A stretch of 64,000 bases of DNA from Dictyophora rubrovolvata (taxonomy: Eukaryota; Basidiomycota; Agaricomycetes; Phallales; Phallaceae): positions 1,302,001-1,366,000 of the forward strand of contig CP114117.1 of the NCBI GenBank assembly GCA_029959195.1, read 5' to 3'. Below, piece by piece: positions 12,801-23,019 of the stretch. A program made the translations under genes and the position numbers. How positions within the stretch are numbered: the first letter of the stretch is position 1; each line of letters opens with the position of its first letter. The notes under the pieces are model-generated. The model had not been told where the DNA came from, did not search any database, and saw only the letters and a program-made list of their open reading frames with translations.

Positions 12801-14558
12801 CTACTATCAAATTGCGTTCAAAGGCGGCCACAACGCCTTCATTTTTGGAATGTATGGTTGTTCCGGAACAACCTCTTATGAGAATTCGTCGTACATCTTT
12901 GATTCACGGCGCAGTCATGATGTATGACGGTGAAAGGTAGGCAAATCACACCGATGTGTTAAACATTTTATCTGACGTCAGGAATGTGCATGCGTGAAAA
13001 GTTCCACGATAAGGCTTACGATAGAAAACGTCTCTGGAGTGCCTGTGCAATTTCTGAAGGTCATTTGCACAGATTCCACAGTGGAGCAAGCCGGCCAAGT
13101 TTTGGATGAAGGCGATTTATCGGTCTTTGAGACTTATGAAGTGGAATATGAACTAATACAACGACCCGTGTTTAAATGGGATCCATCTACCGAACCAAAG
13201 TCTATTGCTCCTGGAAAGACTGCCGTCCTCACAATAACATGTACTGGAAAAATGAACTGGTAACAGATACTTTTCTTGTCATGTCATTGAAGCGCACTGA
13301 AGCACATTACCCAGCACAAGTGGGAGCCTCCAAATTCTGTATTCAAGCACTGCGATTGACAGGCTCAATCCTTCTGCCATGTGCTATACCCGCCAAATCG
13401 TCTATCCTGTGATTGTTACCGTGTACAACTCTCTTGAGTGTAGTAACATGGACATCATACCATTTACTTCCGTTATGAAGCTCCCAGACTTGAAGACCTC
13501 TCGACATGAATCTTCGCCCATCAATAAATGGGATGATATCTTTGGACCGAATGAGGAAGCAGGTGACTGGTGTTTGTTTACGATCGATGTACGAAACACG
13601 TATGGTATGCCGTTTCAAGTCACTTTCGAAAGAAGTCAAGATGGTCAGTTTGTCTTTCCCGGTTTCCGGCCATACGTCTTACTAATTGATTATCACTTTT
13701 AGGATCATCGTCGGATGTGGAAACTCGTTTAGTCTCTCCAGGTGCTACGTCCAAGTATAACCTTCCATTTGCCATTTATTAACTAGGTTCATTCGAGCTG
13801 AAATATTGGATAGATTATTGATCTCCTTAAAACGGTTCTCCCTTCCTGAATCCGCAACAGAGATGGCCATTCCGATGCTTTCAAATCGACAATTTGTTGT
13901 ATCAAAGACTAGCTTAACAGCAGAAGAAGAGCGTCATCAAAAGGAACTTTTTTGGTATCGCGAAGAGTTATTCCGACGGGTTAAAGGACGATGGAAAGAG
14001 GTAATTAAAAGAAAATGGCTTTTATGAACAACTATTCTTACCATACTTATGAGGCTGTTGGAAACCGTTTGGGTAGTTTGTCGTTGCGTAATCAACGATT
14101 CACTGCTCACATGCTAGACGTCCTACGGACGGATCGCGTAACTGTTAAACTTACGCTTCCTGAAAATGGGAAGGATTCGTCACGGTCTCAAGGCATTGCC
14201 ACTGCTCCAGCAAATGAGTTTGTTTATTTGCGAGCCAGTGTTAAAAATCAAAGCAGTACGTCACGTTCAGCCAAAAAGGGACCGGTCTGATAGAATTTCC
14301 ACAGACGAAGAACTCATCATATCATTGAATATTACAATAACACCGGGAGAATATGTCCTTTTCGACGGTATGATGTCGAATGTACCTGTTGGGAGGATGG
14401 AAAGCGGAGCGACACGTCATATGGACTTTGGGATTTGCTTCGTAACTGAGGGATTATTCGACGTTCGAGCCACAGTGGCGATAGTTACCCAACGTGGAAG
14501 TACGACTTCGAGAACGGGAGAAGGAGGACTGAGGGTGCTTGTGGGGAAAGGAGTATAA
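9887..14558 (+). CDS. TRS120: TRAPPII subunit Trs120 (TRAPPC9-like)
   Basis: Trs120 is a large subunit specific to the TRAPPII complex, the exchange factor for Ypt31/Rab11 at the trans-Golgi and for recycling vesicles. The first exon (9887-10046) starts MDYAPF and carries the characteristic N-terminal strand IRILTIPIGNI followed by IHSFQTVRLEDIAP. It joins across a GTTAGT...TAG intron to exon 2 at 10097 (ARFMPPPLSKGFLHL, then LFRPSEFPLGIIGI). The helical segment near 11440-11560 (RLLRFMATIYSAIGFHRK, then VYVLREL) is typical of Trs120, and the C-terminal third is rich in beta-strand, as expected of its Ig-like domains. About ten introns are seen, and the total is near 1,300 residues, normal for the family. 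The stop at 14558 is 75 bp from the convergent VPS55 stop. Confidence 0.93.
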
Positions 14559-14633
14559 TAAATACAGAAGAAGAAGAACAAGGAGAACTATTATTTATGC
14601 GCGGGTGTGAATCGAATATAAAAGTACAATGAT

Positions 14634-15134
14634 TCAAAACTCGGCTTCCTCCTCTTTAAATGCGAGAGAGTATAGTATTATCGTGCCGTACACCTGTTTG
14701 TGCGATTGTCAGACAGTAATGTAAAGAGTAGAGGCAATTGTGGCTAAATACCAATGCGCCGCCAATACTAGACATGATACAAGCCCCTTTATGAATGACT
14801 TCTGCATGTGCTAGTACCAAGGGAAGTGCAAAGCCTGTCACGACAGTACACGCAGTTATAAACCGACCAAAGTCGACTGCTGACGAGGAGTAGTCGGCGG
14901 CGAAATCATCGGCACCCCAGCGAGAGAATAAAGCGTTTGGTAGGGGTGCTAAAACAAATGTCAAAGCTGCGAAGACATTTAGCAAACAAAACGTTGTTCA
15001 ATGTGCGGATTGAAACACGGACCAACTAGGAGAGGCAGCCAGTTTGCCCACAATGCACAAGAGAGGATAATCAGGAGAAATCCCACCGCCAGAACGAACG
15101 AGAGTAAAATGACAGCTACAGTTTTGTTAGCCAT
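14634..15134 (-). CDS. VPS55: Vacuolar protein sorting protein Vps55
   Basis: Vps55 is a four-span endosomal membrane protein that works with Vps68 in transport from late endosome to vacuole; animal relatives are the leptin-receptor overlapping proteins (OB-RGRP/LEPROT). Three exons, 15134-15023, 14966-14752 and 14693-14634, join in frame to 128 residues. Features seen are the first span (VAVILLSFVLAVGFLLIILS), the conserved LAPLPNALF, the loop GADDFAADYSSSAVDFGRF and the last span ending GGALVYGTIILYSLAF. The tail is acidic (KEEEAEF). The exon joins were fixed by matching this family pattern; both introns have GT donors and AG acceptors. Confidence 0.95.
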
Positions 15135-15420
15135 GTAATTCTGTTTTCCCGAAACTTCCGGTCAGAGCCTTCACGTACTTTTGAGACCAGCCGCCATCGC
15201 TGTCTTATATAGTGCGCGGCTGCGTAAGATTTTCAACAGACGCCCAAGCTAGCGGCTGGGCCTCATACTAGGACTGCAACGCACATAACACATTTGCATT
15301 AGGTGCACTTTAGTACTATAACTACAAGTGATTTATTTTGGAGAATATGCAGTGCTCGTTGCTCGACATTGATACAGAATAATATCCATTACTAAAGAAA
15401 CCTTATCTTTCTTTCTATCG

Positions 15421-15817
15421 TTACCGGTGCGCCTTCTCAGCTTCGTCGGCAGCATCGATCCACTCTGAATAAATGTCAATGGGTTCAGTCAAATCTGCCA
15501 GTCAATTGGAAATAGATAGGTCAGGATCATCGTCGCGGTATGGAATTTCCGAAAGCACTTGACGCACGGGTGACTTTACTTTGATAACTCTGCGAGCAAA
15601 TCTTGCAGCTTAAATAAGCTACTCCTTCTTTGCGATCCAGCTTGACTGTGATAGATTTCTCATGGTTGCAGTAAAGACACATGAAAGACGTTTCTACATA
15701 TAAAAGGGTAGTTCAAGCTTTCAGTCGACGCAACGAGACTCGAAACATGAACATACCTAAAGGATCCCTCTTACGAGGACCAGAAGGCTTTCGACTCGAC
15801 TTCTTTCGCTTTCCCAT
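15421..15817 (-). CDS. ELF1: Transcription elongation factor Elf1 (ELOF1)
   Basis: Elf1 is a small zinc-ribbon protein that binds elongating RNA polymerase II and helps it pass nucleosomes and DNA lesions. Exons 15817-15757, 15693-15568 and 15494-15421 give 86 residues. The basic N-terminus MGKRKKSSRKPSGPRKR is diagnostic, followed by the zinc-binding pairs CLYC and CKIC and the C-terminal EPIDIYSEWIDAADEAE. The second intron has two in-frame donors 12 nt apart (GTAAAG and GTGCGT). The downstream one gives the family-typical spacing between the second Cys pair and the EPIDIY motif and is used here. The length is normal for the family. Confidence 0.95.
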
Positions 15818-16066
15818 TGTCACCAGCAGCCGTTCGAGTTCACGGTAATGGTGGTGGCTCGAAGGGAGGTGAGCAGTCCAGCTGGAGCCAGTTGGGCCCG
15901 TCTTATGTAATCTGAAATTCACGAGTCGTGTGAGCAACGTCACGGTGTGCCGCCTTCACTGGCAAGAATCAAGTCTTTGAGCTTGTGGCAAAATTAAAGA
16001 TTGAGGAGGTCCATTGTCAATCTTCAATGTAGTGCATCGCGTTTATTTCTATCTCCATATCAATTA

Positions 16067-18303
16067 TTATCTTCGGTTATCAACGCCATCATCGTATTGT
16101 ACACAAATATTCTCAATGAAGGCCTGCCACCGCTTTCCCCATGCATCTAAAGCCTCGCGTTTCTCCTCAGGATCCATCATTGAATACTAATAAAGATTGA
16201 TAGTATATATTAGTTATTAGTTGGAAACTCTCATGTCACGTACAGTAAGACTATCGCGAGCCGCCACTGCGAGTGTCTCAAGACCGGTTATCTCACTTGA
16301 AATGAGGACCTCAAAGAAATAAATATCAGAAACCCTTTTGACTGGAAAAATAAAAATGAACTTACCTGGTATAAATCATGAGAAAGAAGATTTCCGAAAA
16401 TGGTGGGATCATCTGTCGCCAATGCCACAGGAATTCCGTTGTTCAACAAAACTGGTAAAGGATGCATTGGCATAGAGGAGGTAAGCCGCTAAATACATAC
16501 GTCAAGCTTTGATTTGTACTAGCCATAGCCCTTTTTTTCACTTACTAAAATCTCGTTCGAAATTGGACACACTTCAACTGCTATACCCCGTTCCCTACAC
16601 AGTTCCATAAGGTGAGGATGCTTAGCCAAGGAATACCTATCAGCTCATGCAATCAATTTCAGCTTTTTTAAAAATGTAGTAGATATAACAAACCCGTGTC
16701 CTATCCTCTTAGTTCCCAGGAGAATTGCATCAAAAAGATTATCATCAGCAGGACTTCCATCTCCTAAAGTTTCCCCAGCATGAAACAAGAAAGGAATTTC
16801 AATTCCAAGCTCTTTTTGGCGCTGTTTGAATCGCAAGAGTGGCTCGACATAGTCTTTGAGAGGAATGTACACGTTCTCATCCCCTACAAGGTCAAAACCT
16901 GTTAGAGTTGAAGCTCAGCGTTTTTTTCCCCAGCAAATCTAGCGGGACTTCTACCAGCAATAATATGTGAGTACTTTTGTTTCAGTGTCAAACATTCCTC
17001 AAGGCACAATTCCAATTCATCGGTTGTTACCCATCTCAGAGTTGTATAGATAATCTGAGGGTTCTTGTTTCGTCATCGTAAAAAAAAAAGAACAGTTGGT
17101 ATCATTTACCTTTGCACTGAAAAATTGATTAGCTTTCCTTTCCGAACAAAGCTCTTCCCTAATTCGATGGAGCATATTATCAAATACTTCGATCCATTTG
17201 TCGTGGGTGATGGTATCTTGCCCATTCTCGTCTTTCATAGTCCTGATGACAGAGGACAGGAGGAAGATTAGTACGAGCAAAGCCAAGCTCAGTGTACACA
17301 CGACATACTTTTGCAGGAAATTGATGCGGGCTTCGGTATACATGATACCGTCGTCAATGCACGACCGGAAAAACTCATACACGTATTTCTCCCAAATGGG
17401 AACAAATCTAACGATTCCCTTTATTGCATTCCTGTGAGAGTCTGGGAGAAAACGAGCGTTCAGATGAATCGTACTTCAATAATTTGATGGCAAGTGGAGA
17501 ATTTTGTCCAAATCTGTCAGAGAAAAAAAACTAGTTTCAGCAATAACTAGAAACGGAATCGGATAGTCTGTCAACCTTAGCAACGGTGTTGTGCGTTCCG
17601 TAAGCTTCAGTGGGGTTGATCGTCATGGCGGCTATAATCAATTCGTCGAATTTTTGGGCACCAAGTGGGTATGTATTGCGGGCCTTCGTGAGTGGTATCC
17701 ATGTTCCAGTTTTATATTCACGACTGGTGATATCAGTCGCTGTGCAATGTTCGGTATCGAAAACGGGCCGAATCTCGATTGGAAGCGTGTCGTTTTTATC
17801 CTCAACAGGAGCTGTAAGACGGATGTGCATCGCCGGATGTTCCAAGGCAAGTTCTAGCAACCTTGCTGCACTGACGGTAGCTTCCATATGGACATGCAGT
17901 AGAGCAGCTTTGGGCATCTTTCTTATTCTTTTGGAAAAATCTGGACGAGGAGATGGTTCATTGGGTGCTTACCTTTCGTAATATCTTGAACAGTTCCGTA
18001 TTCTCAATTAGAGACCTAGCTGCGGAAGGCAAATTATCAATTCACAATACCAGATACGAGGTGTTCCATGATCTTGAAGATCATACCTGTAAGGAACTCC
18101 ATTCCTGGAAAAAGATGAGGTATTTCTTCATGCTCTCCACTCCATACCGTTAGTAGTTCTTTGCGTCTTATGCGACGAACGATGTCTTCTGCCTTCTTGG
18201 CAGTCGATTGTAGATTTTGATAAGGATAGTAATCCCGTCGTAGCGACCTTTCTCCGGATATGAGTTCGTTTCTCGAAGACCAATAGTCTTGAGCGGACGA
18301 CAT
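16067..18303 (-). CDS. Adenosine deaminase, ADGF/ADA2-related
   Basis: This is a metal-dependent amidohydrolase-fold deaminase that would convert adenosine (or a related purine nucleoside) to inosine. The N-terminal region (MSSAQDYWSSRNELISGE, then helices with basic residues) and the phrase MPKAALLHVHMEATV fit the ADGF/CECR1 branch and not classical ADA. The metal and catalytic landmarks visible are HVH in the first strand, HAGETLGDGS, the KRIGHGF histidine, and LPVLLNNGIPVALATDDPTIFG with the Asp pair. About nine exons are used; the last one ends ...YDDGVDNRR at TAA 16067-16069. Animal ADGFs are secreted, but I see no N-terminal hydrophobic signal here, so a cytosolic enzyme is more likely. 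The exact substrate is not shown by the sequence. Confidence 0.88.
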
Positions 18304-19327
18304 GTTCTAATGCAATTGTGTAATTGTGCCTATCTGGCATACATCTCGCCAGACCCTGGCTCACGGATCTCCCATGCCGGGAAAGTTTTGCGGTCCCGAG
18401 GCCCAGCTAAATAAGAATGAGTCAATTCTAATTCCTTTGTGCGAGACCACTAATAGCGCGTCGTGACTAACCAATCCGACTCTGTCGTGATGGCAGAAAA
18501 AGGCTCACCAAGATTGGAATATATTTTGAAGCCTGTTGTTTGAGTTATTCTGTATTAGAGACTCGGGAGGTGAGATTAATTGGAGTATTTGGGCCCACTC
18601 ACTCCGAGTCAAATAACGTTTCATTTAAACATTTCCTGATTGCTCACTGTCAGCGAAAGTGGACCGGCACATTGAAGAGTCCGCTAGCCTGGATAAGAGC
18701 GCAATCTCGAATACTCGTCCGAGTCCGGGAATACAGATACGCTGAAAGTTCAACAGGCCTTGCACTCGATATTCAAAGTTCCGACACTAACATGTATCTC
18801 ACACCTGGCGCAGAGCTCCTTCTAGAAATTCTGCCCTCTCTCCTCGTTCCACCTCTGCTAACCCATTTATCCATCAAGTTATCTCGTTTATCTATCTCAA
18901 ATGGCGTTCATGTTCTAAATCGCGTGCTCAACCTGTTTCATTAGCTATCGGCCTTGGAACCTGAACTTAGTCGCGAGACTGAAAGAAGGCGAAGGATAGG
19001 TATCTTCATCAGTACAAATTGTGTTTTTCATTCATTCGTTTTATTCTATCATGTATCAACTTAACAGATTGTGGACTCCAAATAAAATTTAGCAACTTGG
19101 ACGCTATTTCAGCCAGTGAATAAATTCGTAAACCGTCACGGACACAATGATTGATTGCAACCAATTGCTGATGTTGAATTGCCAAGTGAAAGGTTAAAGC
19201 GGGGGAAATGTGAACTGAGAAAAGATTTCGTCAACATGCAAAATGTATTAAATCTGTACCACTTGATAGATATTGTAGCTGAGACTAAGTAAGATGAGGT
19301 TAGTGTCACTATTGGGGGCTAAAAAGA
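18304..19327. other. Intergenic region with no supported gene
   Basis: This 1-kb gap lies between the deaminase start and the transporter stop. A 134-codon ORF (18540-18944, +) is present, but it has no recognisable domain or intron and its composition is unremarkable, so I do not call it a gene. The deaminase promoter must lie within the first few hundred bases. Confidence 0.5.
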
Positions 19328-21162
19328 TCAAACGCACCAAAAAATAAAAATAAGCACTCCGTAAAGCGTTAAGCCCATGGATGCCCATACTAAAAGTCTG
19401 CTTTGGTCTGGATCGTCCCGGAACAATTTCCAAAAAAAGAGACCGGCTGAAAACACATTGATTAGAAGCACACTTCAAATTTATCAATTGATAGGTGAAT
19501 CTCACGTAAAATAAAACTAATAGTAGTCGAACCTGTCGAACCTACAAACGAGAGAACTAGCTCGTTTGAGTATGGAAGTCATTATCTTTATTGGGTTCAG
19601 ACTTACTCATTTGCAAATCATCTACAACAAATGCAATAAGGAATCCAGCACCAATAATGAACGACGTGAGTAAGGTATGCTTGAGGGTCGAAATATCGCT
19701 AGGGGCATGAAATTCGTCGGCCTCTTCTTCGCTATTCTCCTCTTCGCTTTCTTCATGAGAAACAGTTTTAGGAGAAACAGCGGGTTTGCTGAACACTTTG
19801 TCAAGGCAATTTCGACATGGGTGTACCTGTAAAGGGTAAGAAAACAAAACGGTAACCACGACTGCGAATTGGCCTAAGGCGATGAATAATGACGAAGACG
19901 GGTACATTGCGATGATGTTTGAACCGACTTTGCTGCCAAAGGTGAGGTATCCGAATATGGCGATGATCTCATACGCCACGATAGCAAAACCAATAGAAGA
20001 AGTGATTATAGTGTTCATCATTATTTGAGAGTTGTCTACCACTTCGTTATAAATGGGAAATATCTGTCAAAACTAGGTCAGACGGAGGAGAAAACGGAGG
20101 CTAATTTAGTAACGGACGTTTTGTGCACAGGTATAAGCAAAAACCTGGACGGGAAATGTCGCAATGAAATTAGGTGTAAAATGAACCCAATAAACAGGAC
20201 CAGATTCTGGCAAATTCTTAATGGGGAAGAAATAGCAAAAGGCAACGATAAAGACCAGATATACTACATAATTCTTACGGTTAAGCATAATTGATCATTA
20301 TCGGGGGAAAACTTTCGAACCTGCGGCAAATACTGCAATATAAGATGCATGGCGGAGGCTGTCTAACCTACGTAAAAAACATAGCGGGATGAGGGCACTC
20401 ATGAAAAATGTTATCCATAATCTGCCGTCCAAGGTCCACAGCGGAGGTTCACCAGGAGATAGATGGTGGTAAAGAGAACGGACAACGCTGGGCATAAGAC
20501 CTTTGATGATAATTAAGTAGCTGAGAAAAAACATAAATTCTTAAGATGGGGTATTTCACTGCAAACCTCTCTAACATACCTTATGGACACACCAAAGCAT
20601 TTGATAGCGATAGCGAGATCAAAAAATAATCCTGCTTTAGGAAAGGTCATTTGAGAAATAGCGAAAAAGGAGGCTCTTCGATCTCCGCTAACACGAGTGC
20701 CACAAACAGACAAAAGATATAAACCAAAACCGCCAATACAACCGGAAAAGAAACATGTCAATATTCCAGGAAGCAGGCCCGATGAGGCGACAGACTGACG
20801 ATTCAACATCAAGGAGTGGTTTATCCAAAGGGGAGTTACGTTACCAAAGGAAATGTCAACATCCCTACATCTCATATCAGCCAATTCTTAGAGAATGGTC
20901 TTGGAATCTTACCTGTTCCTGCACACATTCGAACCCGTGTTAAACGGTGATAGAATTTATCGAAAGACTGGCTATACTGACCAATGATCGTATTAGTGAG
21001 ATTTCCAACGCAGCTCGCAATGGAGGCGTGTCCTCCATCTGTCCGACATTCGCTATCTGTTGAGCCTCTATGATTGTCACCTCTCAATAAGGGTAAAGTC
21101 GCGGTTGCATTTTCAGATGGGTCTGAAACCACGTAATCTCGAGTCGCTATGCCATATGACAT
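19328..21162 (-). CDS. Vacuolar amino-acid transporter, AAAP family (AVT-type)
   Basis: This is a multi-span amino-acid/proton transporter of the AAAP (SLC36/38-like) family, closest in style to fungal AVT vacuolar exporters. The start MSYGIATRD (21162) is followed by a short hydrophilic N-tail and then GGHASIASCVGNLTNTIIG. The family motif IIGTGMLTFPL is rebuilt only from four exons: the end of exon 1 (21162-20982), a 6-nt exon (20918-20913), a 20-nt exon (20864-20845) and exon 4 from 20794 (SVASSGLLPGILTCFFSG). Later spans include LIIIKGLMPSVV, AFCYFFPIKNLPESGPVYW, FAYTCAQN and SSIGFAIVAYEIIAIFGYLTFG. An acidic cytosolic loop (ESEEENSEEEADE) follows the eighth or so span. The end is GVLIFIFWCV. 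AVT7 is a likely ortholog, but the subgroup cannot be fixed by eye. Confidence 0.9.
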
Positions 21163-21951
21163 GTTGTCAAATTCCTCCGCAAAAGATTCAGTACCAGAGT
21201 GCGGAACAATGGGGAGTAGAATGTAATCTTGAGTCTGATTTTGAGATCCCCAGCGTCGGAACCACGCCAGTCTTTGAACTTTAGACCCTCGTGTGGCCAA
21301 GAAAAGGAGCAGGATCTTTAAGAATGCGGCTTTGTCATCTGCGTTAGCTAAGGGGGTATTTGCTTGCTCAAGACACACTCGCCCCCTTGCCTCGACCCTA
21401 AGCTTGCAGGAGCAATTTAAGTTGCAATAAAAGTCCAAGTTCACCAAAGCATATCTGAGACCCCCCAGAACTTTTTTGTTACTTAATTTAGCTCCGATGC
21501 GAGCTGCAAGCTAGACAAACTCCCTAAACGTGGCAATTTCATTCTTAGTAATCCGGGCTGCTTAGATTCACCTCCCAACTTGTGAATTCGAACCTTGCTC
21601 TGACTTGACCAGTAATCGAAAGACTCTTAGTATATCATATCATGTTTTTGTTCCGAGATCTTGCAAGGTCACCTGCAATCTTCTTTTCGTATGCTAGGAA
21701 TTTGTGAATAAAGTCGTAACATATTTTCATTCACTGTTGATAAAGTAAAATCCTTTGAACAGTGTGCATATTATATGAGGTCCACTTGCACTGATCAAAC
21801 TTGATCAAGATCAGTCAGCAAAGGAAAAAACCTTGATAATGATGCCTCTCCCCACAATTCGAAAAGCTGGAACAAGGATTATTATTACCAAATACCAGTG
21901 TCCTGCCACATTTTTTTTGGTAGGTACTGGTTTGGGAATAGAGGGAACGGA
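21163..21951. other. Intergenic region, transporter promoter side
   Basis: This gap of 789 bp lies between the transporter start and the stop of the small orphan at 21952, both on the minus strand. It is AT-rich. I see no gene, RNA or repeat structure in it. Confidence 0.5.
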
Positions 21952-22338
21952 TTAACTTTGTGCATCAGAGTCTTTAAGGTGCTGAAGGACCTTCTGCACA
22001 TGAGGGTTGTTGGCGCTTTCTACCGTTCCTCGCGCCGGGAGTTCTGAGGTAATGGCTGTCGTCAGTACATAATGGCGAAAGGAGTCTAAAGAGGAGCAAA
22101 AACCTGCATCCGAGCCGCTCCGTGCAATGGCAAAATAGCGAGGGGTCCAGCCACTGAGTGTTAGAGTGACACTTTGAGATGGTTGGGCCGGATTCCAGCC
22201 TAGAGCTTCGGCCAGGGGTTGCTCCACGTAAAGAGTCTCGTTATCGAGGGTTACTTTGAATTGCCGTACAGAAGATACATTGTTTCTCCGGAAGATTATA
22301 GATGATAGGGATGGTAGACGACGCGAGAAAGAAATCAT
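21952..22338 (-). CDS. Small orphan protein, probable mitochondrial import signal
   Basis: A single-exon ORF of 128 residues that I do not recognise. The first 25 residues (MISFSRRLPSLSSIIFRRNN) are rich in Arg and Ser with no acidic residue, typical of a mitochondrial presequence. The rest is a compact, mixed strand/helix segment with VTLDNETLYVEQPLAEALGW and GWTPRYFAIARSGSD, then a polar C-terminus (NNPHVQKVLQHLKDSD). There is no membrane span. It sits alone between two longer gaps in the same orientation as its neighbours. Coding status rests on ORF length, the presequence and sensible composition, so it is less certain than for its neighbours. Confidence 0.55.
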   Translation of the reverse strand: MISFSRRLPSLSSIIFRRNNVSSVRQFKVTLDNETLYVEQPLAEALGWNPAQPSQSVTLTLSGWTPRYFAIARSGSDAGFCSSLDSFRHYVLTTAITSELPARGTVESANNPHVQKVLQHLKDSDAQS

Positions 22339-23019
22339 GCGGTAGAAAACTCAGCTTCTCTGATTAGTACCTATGTCAGCTTATACTGCCCGCCTTGCTC
22401 GCCTTTTCACCGCAGAATTGCCGCTGGAAAACTCGATGTAGAAGGTCTAGCGATAGGTAACTCTGGTGAAGGAGACCATGAAAAAGTCTCATGATGGCTA
22501 TACCATCGCCTGAGTCCTACTCAATGTGAACACTCTCCGCTCAAAATTGCTTGCTGTCCAGCTAAACTGGAGAAAGGGTTTCCGGGCGACCTGCAGCTTA
22601 TATGCTAGGTACACGTACCCTTGACCCTACAACAGGCTGGTGACTGGTTGGGGTGAGATGGGGGAGTGTTAAGCTGGGAGCGAAGTACGCCTTTTAGCGA
22701 AGGCTCGGGTCCAGTGGCTGCTGCAGGAATTACTACTAATCTCAAACGGTGTCAACCCCCTACGTATTAAGATAACGATCTTATCGATTCATAAATGAGT
22801 TTGATACAAATTTGAGGATTGCCGAATAAATGAAAGCCTTCAGTACTTAGCGGAGAACGTACATAGTATATATGCCCTTGCTTGGCCAAAGGGGAACTCT
22901 TCCTGCGAGTGCTGAAGCTGAAGACACTCGGGTTAACATTCGGGGGCTTTAAGGTCATAACATTGATAGATTCAATAAATACATGTCAATAAATTGCTAT
23001 AAACAAATATGCTACACTT
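22339..23019. other. Intergenic region
   Basis: This 681-bp gap lies between the start of the small orphan and the SEC16 stop. It contains a GC-richer stretch around 22560-22740 that I checked for tRNA-like pairing without finding one. No gene is supported. Confidence 0.45.

Noticed and set aside
22560-22740. GC-richer patch considered as a tRNA or other structured RNA
   Set aside because: No T-loop, anticodon arm or convincing acceptor pairing was found by eye.
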